From assembly GCA_964458125.1 (NCBI GenBank), contig CAYWHE010000211.1:1-7074 (forward strand): a DNA stretch of 7,074 nt, given 5' to 3'. Source of the DNA: CAYWHE01 sp964458125 (GTDB taxonomy: Bacteria > Bacteroidota > Bacteroidia > AKYH767-A > OLB10). Below, piece by piece: positions 1 through 6,358 of this stretch. Both the position numbers and the translations under genes were made by a program. The stretch's first letter is position 1, and every line of letters starts with the position of its first letter. The notes beneath the pieces were generated by a model. That model saw only the letters and a program-made list of their open reading frames with translations. It was not told the origin of the DNA and searched no databases.

Positions 1-1
1 G

Positions 2-790
2 GGCAATGAAGCTCCGGAAGATCAGACAATCTCCAACCTGTTGAAGGAGAATTTTGTCCGGAAATCGTACCTGAACCTGTATGGCCGCCAACCTGTGGAC
101 TCTGAAATGACGGCTTCGTTGGCAATTCTCAATAAAAATAACTGTTCAGGGGCCAACCGGAATGAATTCCTGGATATCCTTTTTACCGGGCCGGAATACC
201 GTCAACAACTATACAATATTGAAATCAATGATATGCTGGATGGCATTTCGCATAATGAAATAGAACAACAGGTTATTTTTTATCAGCAACAGCTCAACGA
301 CCCGGTGAATGCCCCGGATTATTTTGTTATTCTGGATGAACTTCAGAAGACAAGAGCACTGGAAGCATTGCAGGACAGCCTGCTGAATGGTCTTGCCGGT
401 GTGTATACTGCTCACCTGGTTATTGCCGCTTCACCGGCATATGAAGATTTTACCGGTGGTGGCAGCGAGTGGATCAACAGTTTGTTTAAGCACTTCCTTT
501 TCCGGGAACCGACCGAGACGGAAATGACCAATTGCCTGGAGTTGATTGACCACCGGTCAGGCACCCTTTTCCAGACTGAAGGAACAACACGCGATGACCT
601 GGTTTCCATTTTTTTTAATTCCCGTGAATATTATGAAGGCCAGGTCCGAACGCTTTATCAGCGCTATCTCTACCGGGAGCCCGGACCCGAAGAATCCGTC
701 GGTCAGGCTGCAGCTTATCAGTCAGGACATGACTATGCGGCTCTTCAACGGAATATATTACTGACCGATGAATTTCTTGGCATCAAATAA
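2..790 (+). CDS. Repeat protein with DUF4214/DUF1549-like modules (5' partial)
   Basis: The reading frame is open to the left edge: 13 further codons precede the TTG at 41, so the true start lies outside the window. Residue numbers here count from that TTG. The visible part contains at least three helical modules with a recurring pattern (aromatic/hydrophobic, Y/F-x-x-x-L/F, [G/R]-[R/E]-x-P, then about 30 residues and an S/T-x-E-Y/F ending): FVRKSYLNLYGRQP at 5-18, SLFKHFLFREP at 147-157 and TLYQRYLYREP at 204-214, with GPEY, SREYY and TDEF as closing motifs. This resembles DUF4214-type modules and also the opening of planctomycete DUF1549 proteins; I cannot decide between them. No catalytic motif is seen. 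It heads the visible part of a tight operon, 24 bases before a lipoprotein with the same modules. It is probably exported like its neighbours, but its N-terminus is missing. Confidence is high that it is a gene and moderate on family. Confidence 0.8.
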   Translation, partial: GNEAPEDQTISNLLKENFVRKSYLNLYGRQPVDSEMTASLAILNKNNCSGANRNEFLDILFTGPEYRQQLYNIEINDMLDGISHNEIEQQVIFYQQQLNDPVNAPDYFVILDELQKTRALEALQDSLLNGLAGVYTAHLVIAASPAYEDFTGGGSEWINSLFKHFLFREPTETEMTNCLELIDHRSGTLFQTEGTTRDDLVSIFFNSREYYEGQVRTLYQRYLYREPGPEESVGQAAAYQSGHDYAALQRNILLTDEFLGIK

Positions 791-813
791 CTATTTTCTG
801 GCATCCAATAACT
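772..813 (+). repeat. 21-bp imperfect tandem repeat duplicating a stop codon
   Basis: Positions 772-792 and 793-813 match at 18 of 21 bases (mismatches at 776/797, 777/798 and 785/806). The unit covers the last five sense codons of the upstream gene, its TAA and the next two bases. The period is seven codons, so the second copy carries a second TAA (809-811) in the same frame and forms nearly the whole spacer up to the ATG at 815. A local duplication (slippage) is the simplest origin. Confidence 0.75.
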
Positions 814-814
814 C

Positions 815-1306
815 ATGAGGAAAAATATCATCCATACCCTGGCCGCTTTTATGCTGATGGCTGCATTCTCTTCATGCCGGAAGGAACAACCTGTTTATGA
901 GATTAATAATGAACCTGTCAAATTAAATACAATAGATAAGAACACCCTGAAAAGACAGACTGAATTTATTTCACAGGCCCATGCCGACTTGTTTGGAAAG
1001 CCAATAGGAAGCAGTGCTCTGGAGAAAGCGCTGATCTGCTATGGTGCATTCAGCGATAAGGAAATGGTGGAGGATATGATGATTCGCGACATGATCCGTG
1101 CTGCAACTGGAAAAATCCCTGAACGTGATGCCATTGAATCGAATATCGACAGTTTTGCCACCGCCACCTATAAAAAATTTTATCATCGTTCACCAAACGT
1201 AATGGAACAATGGAACCTGCGCAATTTGATTCAGCAGGATACAACTGTAAACCCTGGTATGATTTATTATTCCATCATGACTTCAGACGAATATAAATTT
1301 TATTAA
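815..1306 (+). CDS. Small lipoprotein with DUF4214/DUF1549-like modules
   Basis: A 163-residue protein with a lipoprotein signal peptide: charged MRKN, a hydrophobic stretch and the lipobox FSSC with the lipidated cysteine at 21, followed by RKE. This fits export and membrane anchoring. The mature part holds two modules like those of the preceding gene: FISQAHADLFGKP at 51-63, and ATYKKFYHRSPNVMEQ at 117-132 closing with MTSDEY at 155-160. The first module carries MVEDMMIRDMI in place of the usual ending. The ATG at 815 is chosen because it places the signal peptide correctly. No clear Shine-Dalgarno site is seen, which is normal for Bacteroidota. The gene lies 24 bases after the upstream gene and 13 before the Tat-exported protein, so it is probably co-transcribed. 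It has no enzymatic motif and a partner or scaffold role is inferred. The family name is tentative; the gene and lipoprotein calls are firm. Confidence 0.85.
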   Translation: MRKNIIHTLAAFMLMAAFSSCRKEQPVYEINNEPVKLNTIDKNTLKRQTEFISQAHADLFGKPIGSSALEKALICYGAFSDKEMVEDMMIRDMIRAATGKIPERDAIESNIDSFATATYKKFYHRSPNVMEQWNLRNLIQQDTTVNPGMIYYSIMTSDEYKFY

Positions 1307-1319
1307 CCCCTGTTCTGGT

Positions 1320-2621
1320 ATGAAAAGAAGAGATTTTGTAAAAAAGCTTGGTTTGGCAACGGCAGGAAGCATGGTTCTCCCGTATATTCTCCCTTCGGGC
1401 CGGCTGTTTGCGGCCACCGGGTCCAGGGTGGCCAACCATGTGGTTTTTTGCCTGCTGGCGGGAGGCGTGCGGAATATCGAAGCCATTCAAAAGGCAGAAG
1501 GGAACCTGATGCCTAACCTGTTTCCCGGTACAGAACCGGTTTCCGGCGATATCCTCGGCGGCATTGAAGCATTGCCTCCACCCGTTTTAAGTACACCCCT
1601 GTTGAACCAGGCAACGCTGTTTAAGGAATTCAGGTATAGTGAAGGTCCACCCGGACACTTCCAGGGCCATACCACGGCCATAACCGGACATTATGTAAAT
1701 GAATCCATCAGTTTTAACATGCCGACGGAACATCCGACGGTTTTTGAATATTACCGGAAGCATAATTCACCTTCCCAGACAGCCCTGAATGCCTGGTGGA
1801 TTTCAAATGGTATAGGTGAGAATGAAAACCTCGCATTCAGCCGAAATTCAGAATACGGCCCCGGGTACGGAGCGAATTTTTTTTCGCCGAATTACATCCT
1901 GCCTTATTATAATTTTTCCCCGATTGATTTATGCAGGACCTATTCTCCTGCTCAAAAAACAAGGATAGAGAGCCTCCGGAATTTCTTCAATGATAGCTTT
2001 AATCATAAGCCCGAACCCAGGTATCCTGCCGTTCAAAATTCAGTTACTGAAAGAGAGCAGATTCAGGCATTTTTAACACAGCTGGTCAATAAACAAAAAA
2101 ATGGTCAGTTGAGCGATCCATGGAATGCTGGATCAGTCATGAACGGGGATATGTACAACGTATTTTTTGCAGAAAAGGTCATGGAAGAATTCAAACCGGA
2201 ATTACTGGTGGTCAATATGACCGATGTGGATGTATGTCACGATAACTTTACGGAATACTGTAACAACCTGCGAAAGGCAGATTATGCCGTAGGACACCTT
2301 TGGCAAACCATTCAAAACACACCAGGTATGGCCAATGATACGATTCTTGTTGTAGCGCCCGAACATGGCCGCAACCTGGAAAGTAATTCCATTGTAGACG
2401 GGTTCGGCAGATTCGGAATAGACCACGGAGATGAAACCGCCAAGGAAATTTTCTGCCTTATTGCCGGGCCTTCCGGAAAGGTTGCGCAAAACCAGGTGAT
2501 CTCCTCCGTTACGGGACAGAGCATTGACCTGGTTCCAACCATAGCCCATATCCTTGGATTCTATAATGATATACCATCCGGTCTCCTGGATGGATCACCC
2601 TTAAACCAGGCTTTTATTTAA
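1320..2621 (+). CDS. Tat-exported DUF1501/alkaline-phosphatase-superfamily-like protein
   Basis: A 433-residue protein. The N-terminus has a twin-arginine signal (RRDFVKK at 3-9, hydrophobic LGLATAGSMVLPYILP, likely cleavage near LFAA at 29-32), suggesting export of a folded, possibly metal-containing protein. The rest looks like the alkaline phosphatase/sulfatase superfamily, closest in style to DUF1501 proteins: GHTTAITGHY at 116-125 followed by PTVFEYYRKH; TDVDVCH with D302, D304 and H307; ADYAVGHLW at 320-328; APEHGRN with E348-H349; and DHGDE with D368-H369. These resemble the metal-binding D, D/H and H positions of the superfamily. The usual nucleophile (Ser/Thr/Cys about nine residues before the TG of the ITG motif) aligns without gaps to H113, so catalytic activity is uncertain. 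The stop overlaps the next start (TAATG), implying translational coupling to the cytochrome-like lipoprotein. Substrate unknown. The broad fold is fairly sure; DUF1501 membership is probable. Confidence 0.78.
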   Translation: MKRRDFVKKLGLATAGSMVLPYILPSGRLFAATGSRVANHVVFCLLAGGVRNIEAIQKAEGNLMPNLFPGTEPVSGDILGGIEALPPPVLSTPLLNQATLFKEFRYSEGPPGHFQGHTTAITGHYVNESISFNMPTEHPTVFEYYRKHNSPSQTALNAWWISNGIGENENLAFSRNSEYGPGYGANFFSPNYILPYYNFSPIDLCRTYSPAQKTRIESLRNFFNDSFNHKPEPRYPAVQNSVTEREQIQAFLTQLVNKQKNGQLSDPWNAGSVMNGDMYNVFFAEKVMEEFKPELLVVNMTDVDVCHDNFTEYCNNLRKADYAVGHLWQTIQNTPGMANDTILVVAPEHGRNLESNSIVDGFGRFGIDHGDETAKEIFCLIAGPSGKVAQNQVISSVTGQSIDLVPTIAHILGFYNDIPSGLLDGSPLNQAFI

Positions 2622-3526
2622 TGAAACAAATGATAATTGGGATTAAGTACATGATGCTGGCAGCTTTCCTGGCCATGCTGATGAACAGTTGTAAAAAGGA
2701 TAATGAAAATCCGTTTGATGCCCTTGAGCATCCCGTGCATGCTGTTGCGGCAGATACAACCGGCAGGAGCAGCATAACGGGGTTGCAGAAAAATATCTTT
2801 TCGGTAAAATGCGCCATTCCCAGTTGTCATGGTGGCACCTTTGAACCGGATTGCAGGACAGTGGAATCATCTTACCAGACCCTTGTTTACCAGGCTGTGA
2901 AAAAGAACACCAAAAAGGAGGATTTCGACTATCGCGTTATTCCATTTGATACGGCAAATTCCTGGTTGCATTACAGGATCACGCATCACGATTCGCTGAT
3001 CATGCGGATGCCGTTATACGCGAATCCCCTGACAACCCAGGAGGTGAATGACATCAACACCTGGATCCTGAACGGTGCACCTGATGTATACGGGGTTATT
3101 GCCGAAAAGCCGAATGAAAATCCTAAGATTTACGGTTATGGCGCCTATAACGATGCTGATGTGAGGATTGACAACAACCGGGTGGATTGGTCACAGCCTT
3201 TTACGGCACCGGCCAATGAACAGATTAAGATACTGATGTACGTGGAGGATGACCGGACCGACACCAGGAAACTGGAAGGCAACCTGTTGAAATTTTCGCT
3301 CGACCAGGATGACTTTTCGAATGCGGTAACCGTTACAGCTGATTACAAAAACGGACCCACCTACTGGGGTTGGGTGTCCAAATTCAATACCGGGCTCTTT
3401 CCTTCCGGATCTCACGTGTATATGCGTTATTATGTGAAGGATCCCGATCATGCAACTTACGCGGAACGTCCCATGCAGCATAACTATTCCTATACGAAGA
3501 ATTATTATTCATTTACGATAAACTGA
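2621..3526 (+). CDS. Cytochrome c-like lipoprotein with CX4CH motif
   Basis: A 301-residue lipoprotein with signal peptide and lipobox LMNSC (lipidated C24, then KKD). Residues about 52-155 look like a planctomycete-type cytochrome c domain: KNIFSVKCAIPSCHGG has C64, C69 and H70, which is CX4CH rather than the usual CX2CH; RVIPFDTANSWLHYRIT (105-121) corresponds to the family's vPGdp..S.L pattern; and IMRMP (127-131) supplies possible distal haem ligands M128 or M130, followed by LTTQEVNDINTWILNGA, the typical C-terminal helix. An extra cysteine, C78, follows the motif. Residues from about 165 to the end are rich in beta-prone and aromatic residues and look like a separate beta-sandwich domain of unknown role. 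It starts within the stop of the Tat-exported gene and ends 7 bases before the next lipoprotein gene. Covalent haem attachment is inferred; loss of haem binding is possible. The domain assignment is fairly secure, the role in the operon (electron transfer or structural) is open. Confidence 0.82.
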   Translation: MKQMIIGIKYMMLAAFLAMLMNSCKKDNENPFDALEHPVHAVAADTTGRSSITGLQKNIFSVKCAIPSCHGGTFEPDCRTVESSYQTLVYQAVKKNTKKEDFDYRVIPFDTANSWLHYRITHHDSLIMRMPLYANPLTTQEVNDINTWILNGAPDVYGVIAEKPNENPKIYGYGAYNDADVRIDNNRVDWSQPFTAPANEQIKILMYVEDDRTDTRKLEGNLLKFSLDQDDFSNAVTVTADYKNGPTYWGWVSKFNTGLFPSGSHVYMRYYVKDPDHATYAERPMQHNYSYTKNYYSFTIN

Positions 3527-3533
3527 ACGGGGA

Positions 3534-3974
3534 ATGAAAAACTGTGCTATATTATTTCTGATGCTGATCCCGGCTTTTTCCTGCAAAAAGGCTGAGTCGC
3601 CCTACAGCGAAATACCGGAGATTACATTTGAATCCGTGGTGCCGTCAACAGCTGCCTCCTTTCTTGATTCCATCACCTTTACATTCAAATACAAGGACGG
3701 GGACGGGGACCTGGGTGAGAACAATGCCAATGTGGAAAACCTGTTTTTAACCGACAACCGCATCAGCCTGGTGTATCAATACCGCATCAAACAACTGGCT
3801 CCGGAAGGAAAGGCCATACCCGTACAGGGCTCGCTTTCCGTTGTACTAAACAACACCATGCTGACGGACAGCAGCAGCGAACAAACGACTACCTTTTCCA
3901 TTTATGTGGTCGACCGTGCAGGACATCAAAGCAATACCATTACCAGCTCTCCTGTCAGGATTATCAAAAACTGA
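3534..3974 (+). CDS. Small lipoprotein with DGDGDLG acidic motif
   Basis: A 146-residue lipoprotein: short signal peptide with lipobox PAFSC (C17) followed by KKAES. The mature part looks like a single Ig-like beta domain. FTFKYKDGDGDLGE has D55, D57 and D59 in the DxDxD spacing of calcium-binding loops such as those in thrombospondin type 3 and dockerin repeats, and FSIYVVDRAGHQSNTITSSPVRI forms the C-terminal strands. Small lipoproteins with a DGDGD-[LI]-G loop and a DRAG-x-x-SN ending recur in Bacteroidota; their function is not known to me. It is the last gene of the left operon, 7 bases after the cytochrome-like gene, and its stop is two bases from the stop of the convergent gene. Calcium binding is inferred from the loop spacing only. 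It probably sits in the same envelope complex as its operon partners. Confidence 0.8.
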   Translation: MKNCAILFLMLIPAFSCKKAESPYSEIPEITFESVVPSTAASFLDSITFTFKYKDGDGDLGENNANVENLFLTDNRISLVYQYRIKQLAPEGKAIPVQGSLSVVLNNTMLTDSSSEQTTTFSIYVVDRAGHQSNTITSSPVRIIKN

Positions 3975-3976
3975 CT

Positions 3977-4672
3977 TTATTCGATCCGGTCACTGTCCGA
4001 CTGAAAGCGAAAGCCCAGCCGTTTCCCGGTGCTTATAGTTGTGGATAAATTGGTGTTGATGATTTCCTGAACGGTTATTTGATTGACCGTATCGAAAGGC
4101 GGAATGTACATGTCAAAATCGAGGCTGTAAAGGATGGCTGAATCCACCATGGATTTCAGGTTTTCATCCGAAATAACTGCATTTTCAAAATCATTATACA
4201 GAAATCCCAGCTGGCGTTTCCCTTCCACAAAGAAGTGATCATCCTTATTGATAAAAATCCGTGCGATCAAATACCCGACATCGTTCGGCCGGTTATAGGT
4301 AAATGAATCGGATAAAAAATTATAAACGGAAATCATCCCGCAATGTGCATTTAGCGGGTTATCATGAATATATGAGGTTTTCCAGATATGGTGATCATGA
4401 TCAAAAATAAAGACATTGCTGTGAAGCAGGAAAATCAGCGTGTCGGAAGCAATTTTAAATTCCGCTTCATACATGCCTTTATCGTTCATTTCAATCAGCA
4501 GTCTTTTGTCTTTTTTAGCAACTGTGTTTTTTAACTCATTCTGCATTTGTAAAAGCAATTGCTTGATAGATTGAAAGGCCTCCAGGCTTTTGTCCATGAT
4601 ATCCAGGTGCATGGTGGCCTTTTCGGATAAAACCTTTGCAATTAGCGGATTGGTTCGGAAAGGTTCTTCCAT
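3977..4672 (-). CDS. Conserved-looking hypothetical protein downstream of proS
   Basis: A 231-residue protein that I do not recognise. It has no signal peptide or membrane segment, so it is probably cytoplasmic. Residues about 20-55 are predicted from heptad-like spacing (MHLDIMDKSLEAFQSIKQLL and onward) to form a long, possibly coiled-coil helix. A middle alpha/beta part follows with strands EAEFKIASDTLIFLLHSNVFIFD. A histidine-rich patch, DHDHH at 91-95 with H103, H110 and C111 nearby, could bind a metal, but no known site is matched. The C-terminal third is mixed and ends in a charged tail. The ATG at 4672 is 30 bases after the proS stop on the same strand, so it is probably co-transcribed and may depend on the proS promoter. 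A methionine at 21 is a possible later start. Its function is unknown; the operon position is the only clue. Confidence 0.75.
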   Translation of the reverse strand: MEEPFRTNPLIAKVLSEKATMHLDIMDKSLEAFQSIKQLLLQMQNELKNTVAKKDKRLLIEMNDKGMYEAEFKIASDTLIFLLHSNVFIFDHDHHIWKTSYIHDNPLNAHCGMISVYNFLSDSFTYNRPNDVGYLIARIFINKDDHFFVEGKRQLGFLYNDFENAVISDENLKSMVDSAILYSLDFDMYIPPFDTVNQITVQEIINTNLSTTISTGKRLGFRFQSDSDRIE

Positions 4673-4702
4673 GGCTGAGGTTTAGGTTGGCAAAATTCTG
4701 AT

Positions 4703-6178
4703 CTAATAAGCGCGGGCAAAAAGGACACGCTGGGGTGACGGGTTGCCGGTCAGTATGCAATTTCCTTGTTCTTCTTTGTTCTTCAGGGGAATACAGCGTA
4801 TGGTGGCCTTGGTCAATTCCTTTATTTTAAGTTCTGTTTCTGTAGTACCATCCCAGTGTGCATAAATGAAGCCGCCCTTTTCATCCAGCAATTTTTTAAA
4901 TTCATCAAACGTGTCGGCAACATGACAGGACTGGTCTCGGAAGGTTAGCGCTTTCTCATAAATATTTTCCTGGATATTGACCAGGAGGTGTTCTATTTTA
5001 ATATCCAGATCCACAATTTGGTAGACAGACTTTTCCCTGGTATCCCGTCTCGCCACTTCAACTGTTTGTTGTTCCAGGTCCCGGGGGCCGATGGCAATCC
5101 TGACAGGTACACCTTTCAACTCATATTCGGCAAATTTGAAACCCGGCTTATGGGTATCCCGGTCATCGAATTTAACTGAAATGTTCTTTTTCTCAAGGGA
5201 TTTTTTTATTTCCCGTGCATAAACAGCTATTTCCTTTAACTGATCATCATTTTTATAGATCGGCACAATCACGACCTGAACAGGAGCCAGTTTAGGGGGG
5301 AGTACAAGGCCGTCATCATCGGAATGGGCCATAATCAGCGCCCCGATGAGCCTGGTGGAAACACCCCAGGAAGTTGCCCAGACATACTCCTGTACGCCTT
5401 GTTTATTGGTGAATTTGACATCAAATGCATTGGCGAAATTCTGTCCGAGAAAATGGGAGGTGCCGGCCTGGAGTGCTTTTCCATCCTGCATAAGGGCTTC
5501 AATACAATAGGTATCCACAGCACCGGCAAAGCGTTCGTTGGGCGTTTTAATTCCCTTTATGACAGGCATTGCCATCCACTCTTCTGCAAAAGTGGCATAT
5601 ACCTCCAGCATCCGGTGGGTTTCCTCAATAGCTTCCTCCGCAGTGGCATGGGCGGTATGACCTTCCTGCCAGAGGAATTCCGCCGTCCTCAGAAACAACC
5701 TGGTTCGCATTTCCCACCTGACCACATTGGCCCATTGGTTGATCAATAAAGGCAGGTCCCGGTAGGATTGAATCCAGTTTTTATAGGTGTTCCAGATGAT
5801 TGTTTCCGAGGTTGGCCGGATAATAAGTTCCTCCTCCAGCTTGGCTTCTTCGTCAACCACGATTCCCTTTCCATCCGTGGAATTCTTTAATCTGTAATGG
5901 GTGACCACAGCACATTCTTTTGCAAAACCTTCAATATGAGCAGCCTCTTTGCTTAAAAATGATTTCGGGATAAAAAGCGGAAAATAAGCATTGACATGAC
6001 CGGTTTCCTTAAACATCCTGTCCAGCGCCTGCTGCATTTTTTCCCAAATGGCATACCCATATGGCTTGATGACCATACATCCCCTAACAGCAGAGTTTTC
6101 AGCCAGATCAGCCTTGATAACTAGTTGCTGGTACCATTCTGCATAATTTTCTTCCCTGCTTGTAATTTCTTTTGCCAT
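4703..6178 (-). CDS. proS: Prolyl-tRNA synthetase, archaeal/eukaryotic type
   Basis: Charges tRNA-Pro with proline using ATP, in the cytoplasm. The 491 residues match the shorter class II archaeal/eukaryotic-type ProRS (ProS type 3), which lacks the editing insertion of the long bacterial form. Motif 1 lies around 31-72 (GCMVIKPYGYAIWEKM). RPTSE at 121-125 is the ATP/proline-site signature. Motif 2 is RWEMRTRLFLRTAEFLWQEG beginning at 154, with H174 and H177 just after. Motif 3 is GVSTRLIGALIMAH from 272, followed by DDDGLVLPP. The anticodon-binding domain spans about 297-400 and the C-terminal ProS-specific domain about 405-491, ending in the characteristic terminal tyrosine (RAY). In that domain the four zinc cysteines of archaeal relatives correspond to D443, T448, C474 and T477, so the site is largely lost. 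The ATG at 6178 is supported by AAAGG six bases upstream. The unknown gene follows 30 bases downstream. Confidence 0.98.
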   Translation of the reverse strand: MAKEITSREENYAEWYQQLVIKADLAENSAVRGCMVIKPYGYAIWEKMQQALDRMFKETGHVNAYFPLFIPKSFLSKEAAHIEGFAKECAVVTHYRLKNSTDGKGIVVDEEAKLEEELIIRPTSETIIWNTYKNWIQSYRDLPLLINQWANVVRWEMRTRLFLRTAEFLWQEGHTAHATAEEAIEETHRMLEVYATFAEEWMAMPVIKGIKTPNERFAGAVDTYCIEALMQDGKALQAGTSHFLGQNFANAFDVKFTNKQGVQEYVWATSWGVSTRLIGALIMAHSDDDGLVLPPKLAPVQVVIVPIYKNDDQLKEIAVYAREIKKSLEKKNISVKFDDRDTHKPGFKFAEYELKGVPVRIAIGPRDLEQQTVEVARRDTREKSVYQIVDLDIKIEHLLVNIQENIYEKALTFRDQSCHVADTFDEFKKLLDEKGGFIYAHWDGTTETELKIKELTKATIRCIPLKNKEEQGNCILTGNPSPQRVLFARAY

Positions 6179-6183
6179 ACATT

Positions 6184-6189
6184 ACCTTT
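6184..6189 (-). promoter_or_regulatory. Ribosome binding site of proS
   Basis: On the minus strand AAAGGT precedes the ATG at 6178 with five bases between. A Shine-Dalgarno-like site of this quality is unusual in this window, where the other genes show none, and it decides the start against an out-of-frame ATG four bases further upstream. Confidence 0.55.
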
Positions 6190-6229
6190 GATGAAAATCT
6201 GTGTTTGATGAACTTTATGTGAACAAAAT

Positions 6230-6244
6230 ACAGGGGAAGCCTGT
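6230..6244 (-). other. Small inverted repeat in the proS leader
   Basis: ACAGG and CCTGT form a perfect five-base-pair stem around a five-base loop, about 50 bases upstream of the proS start and inside the predicted transcript leader. It is too short to call a regulatory hairpin on sequence alone, and it has no T-box or riboswitch features. Confidence 0.25.
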
Positions 6245-6274
6245 TTGGTATAGTGTTTGTCCCCCGGCACACGG

Positions 6275-6306
6275 CAAATTTAGAGAAACAAAATTTATAT
6301 TTACAA
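6275..6306 (-). promoter_or_regulatory. Putative Bacteroidota-type promoter of proS
   Basis: On the minus strand TAAATTTG (6282 to 6275) is a perfect match to the Bacteroidota -7 consensus TAnnTTTG, and TTG at 6306-6304 lies 21 bases upstream, within the range seen for the -33 element. A second, less perfect box, TAAATTTTG (6297 to 6289), lies between them and could be an alternative. Transcription from the main box would give a leader of about 90 bases before proS. No equally good promoter was found for the divergent lipoprotein gene on the plus strand, although its own promoter must lie in or near this 180-base region. Confidence 0.45.
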
Positions 6307-6358
6307 TATTCGTTTAAACCAGCCATAAATGATTGTGTCAAATAACAAATTAAAATCC

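Noticed and set aside
41..43. TTG at 41 as the start of the first gene
   Set aside because: The same frame continues open to the left edge with no stop and no ribosome binding site before the TTG, so the gene most likely begins outside the window.
1877..1884. Eight-T run (and another at 609-616) as phase-variation sites
   Set aside because: Both runs encode ordinary Phe codons in intact frames and are too short to be convincing slippage switches.
2202..2549. Minus-strand open frame of 115 codons
   Set aside because: It is antisense to the metal-site region of the Tat-exported protein, whose motifs explain the sequence.
3952..3962. TCCTGTCAGGA inverted repeat as a terminator
   Set aside because: Only four pairs can form with a three-base loop, it lies inside the coding region, and no T-run follows.
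5324..5749. Plus-strand open frame of 141 codons inside proS
   Set aside because: It lies antisense to well-conserved proS motifs (positions about 144-285 of the enzyme), and its translation shows no domain pattern or initiation signal.
6108..6341. Minus-strand frame of 77 codons overlapping the proS start and promoter
   Set aside because: It overlaps the proS N-terminus in another frame and would cover the likely promoter; the translation has no recognisable pattern.
6179..6358. T-box or riboswitch in the proS leader
   Set aside because: No T-box core sequence, specifier loop or terminator/antiterminator pair is visible; only a five-pair stem is present.
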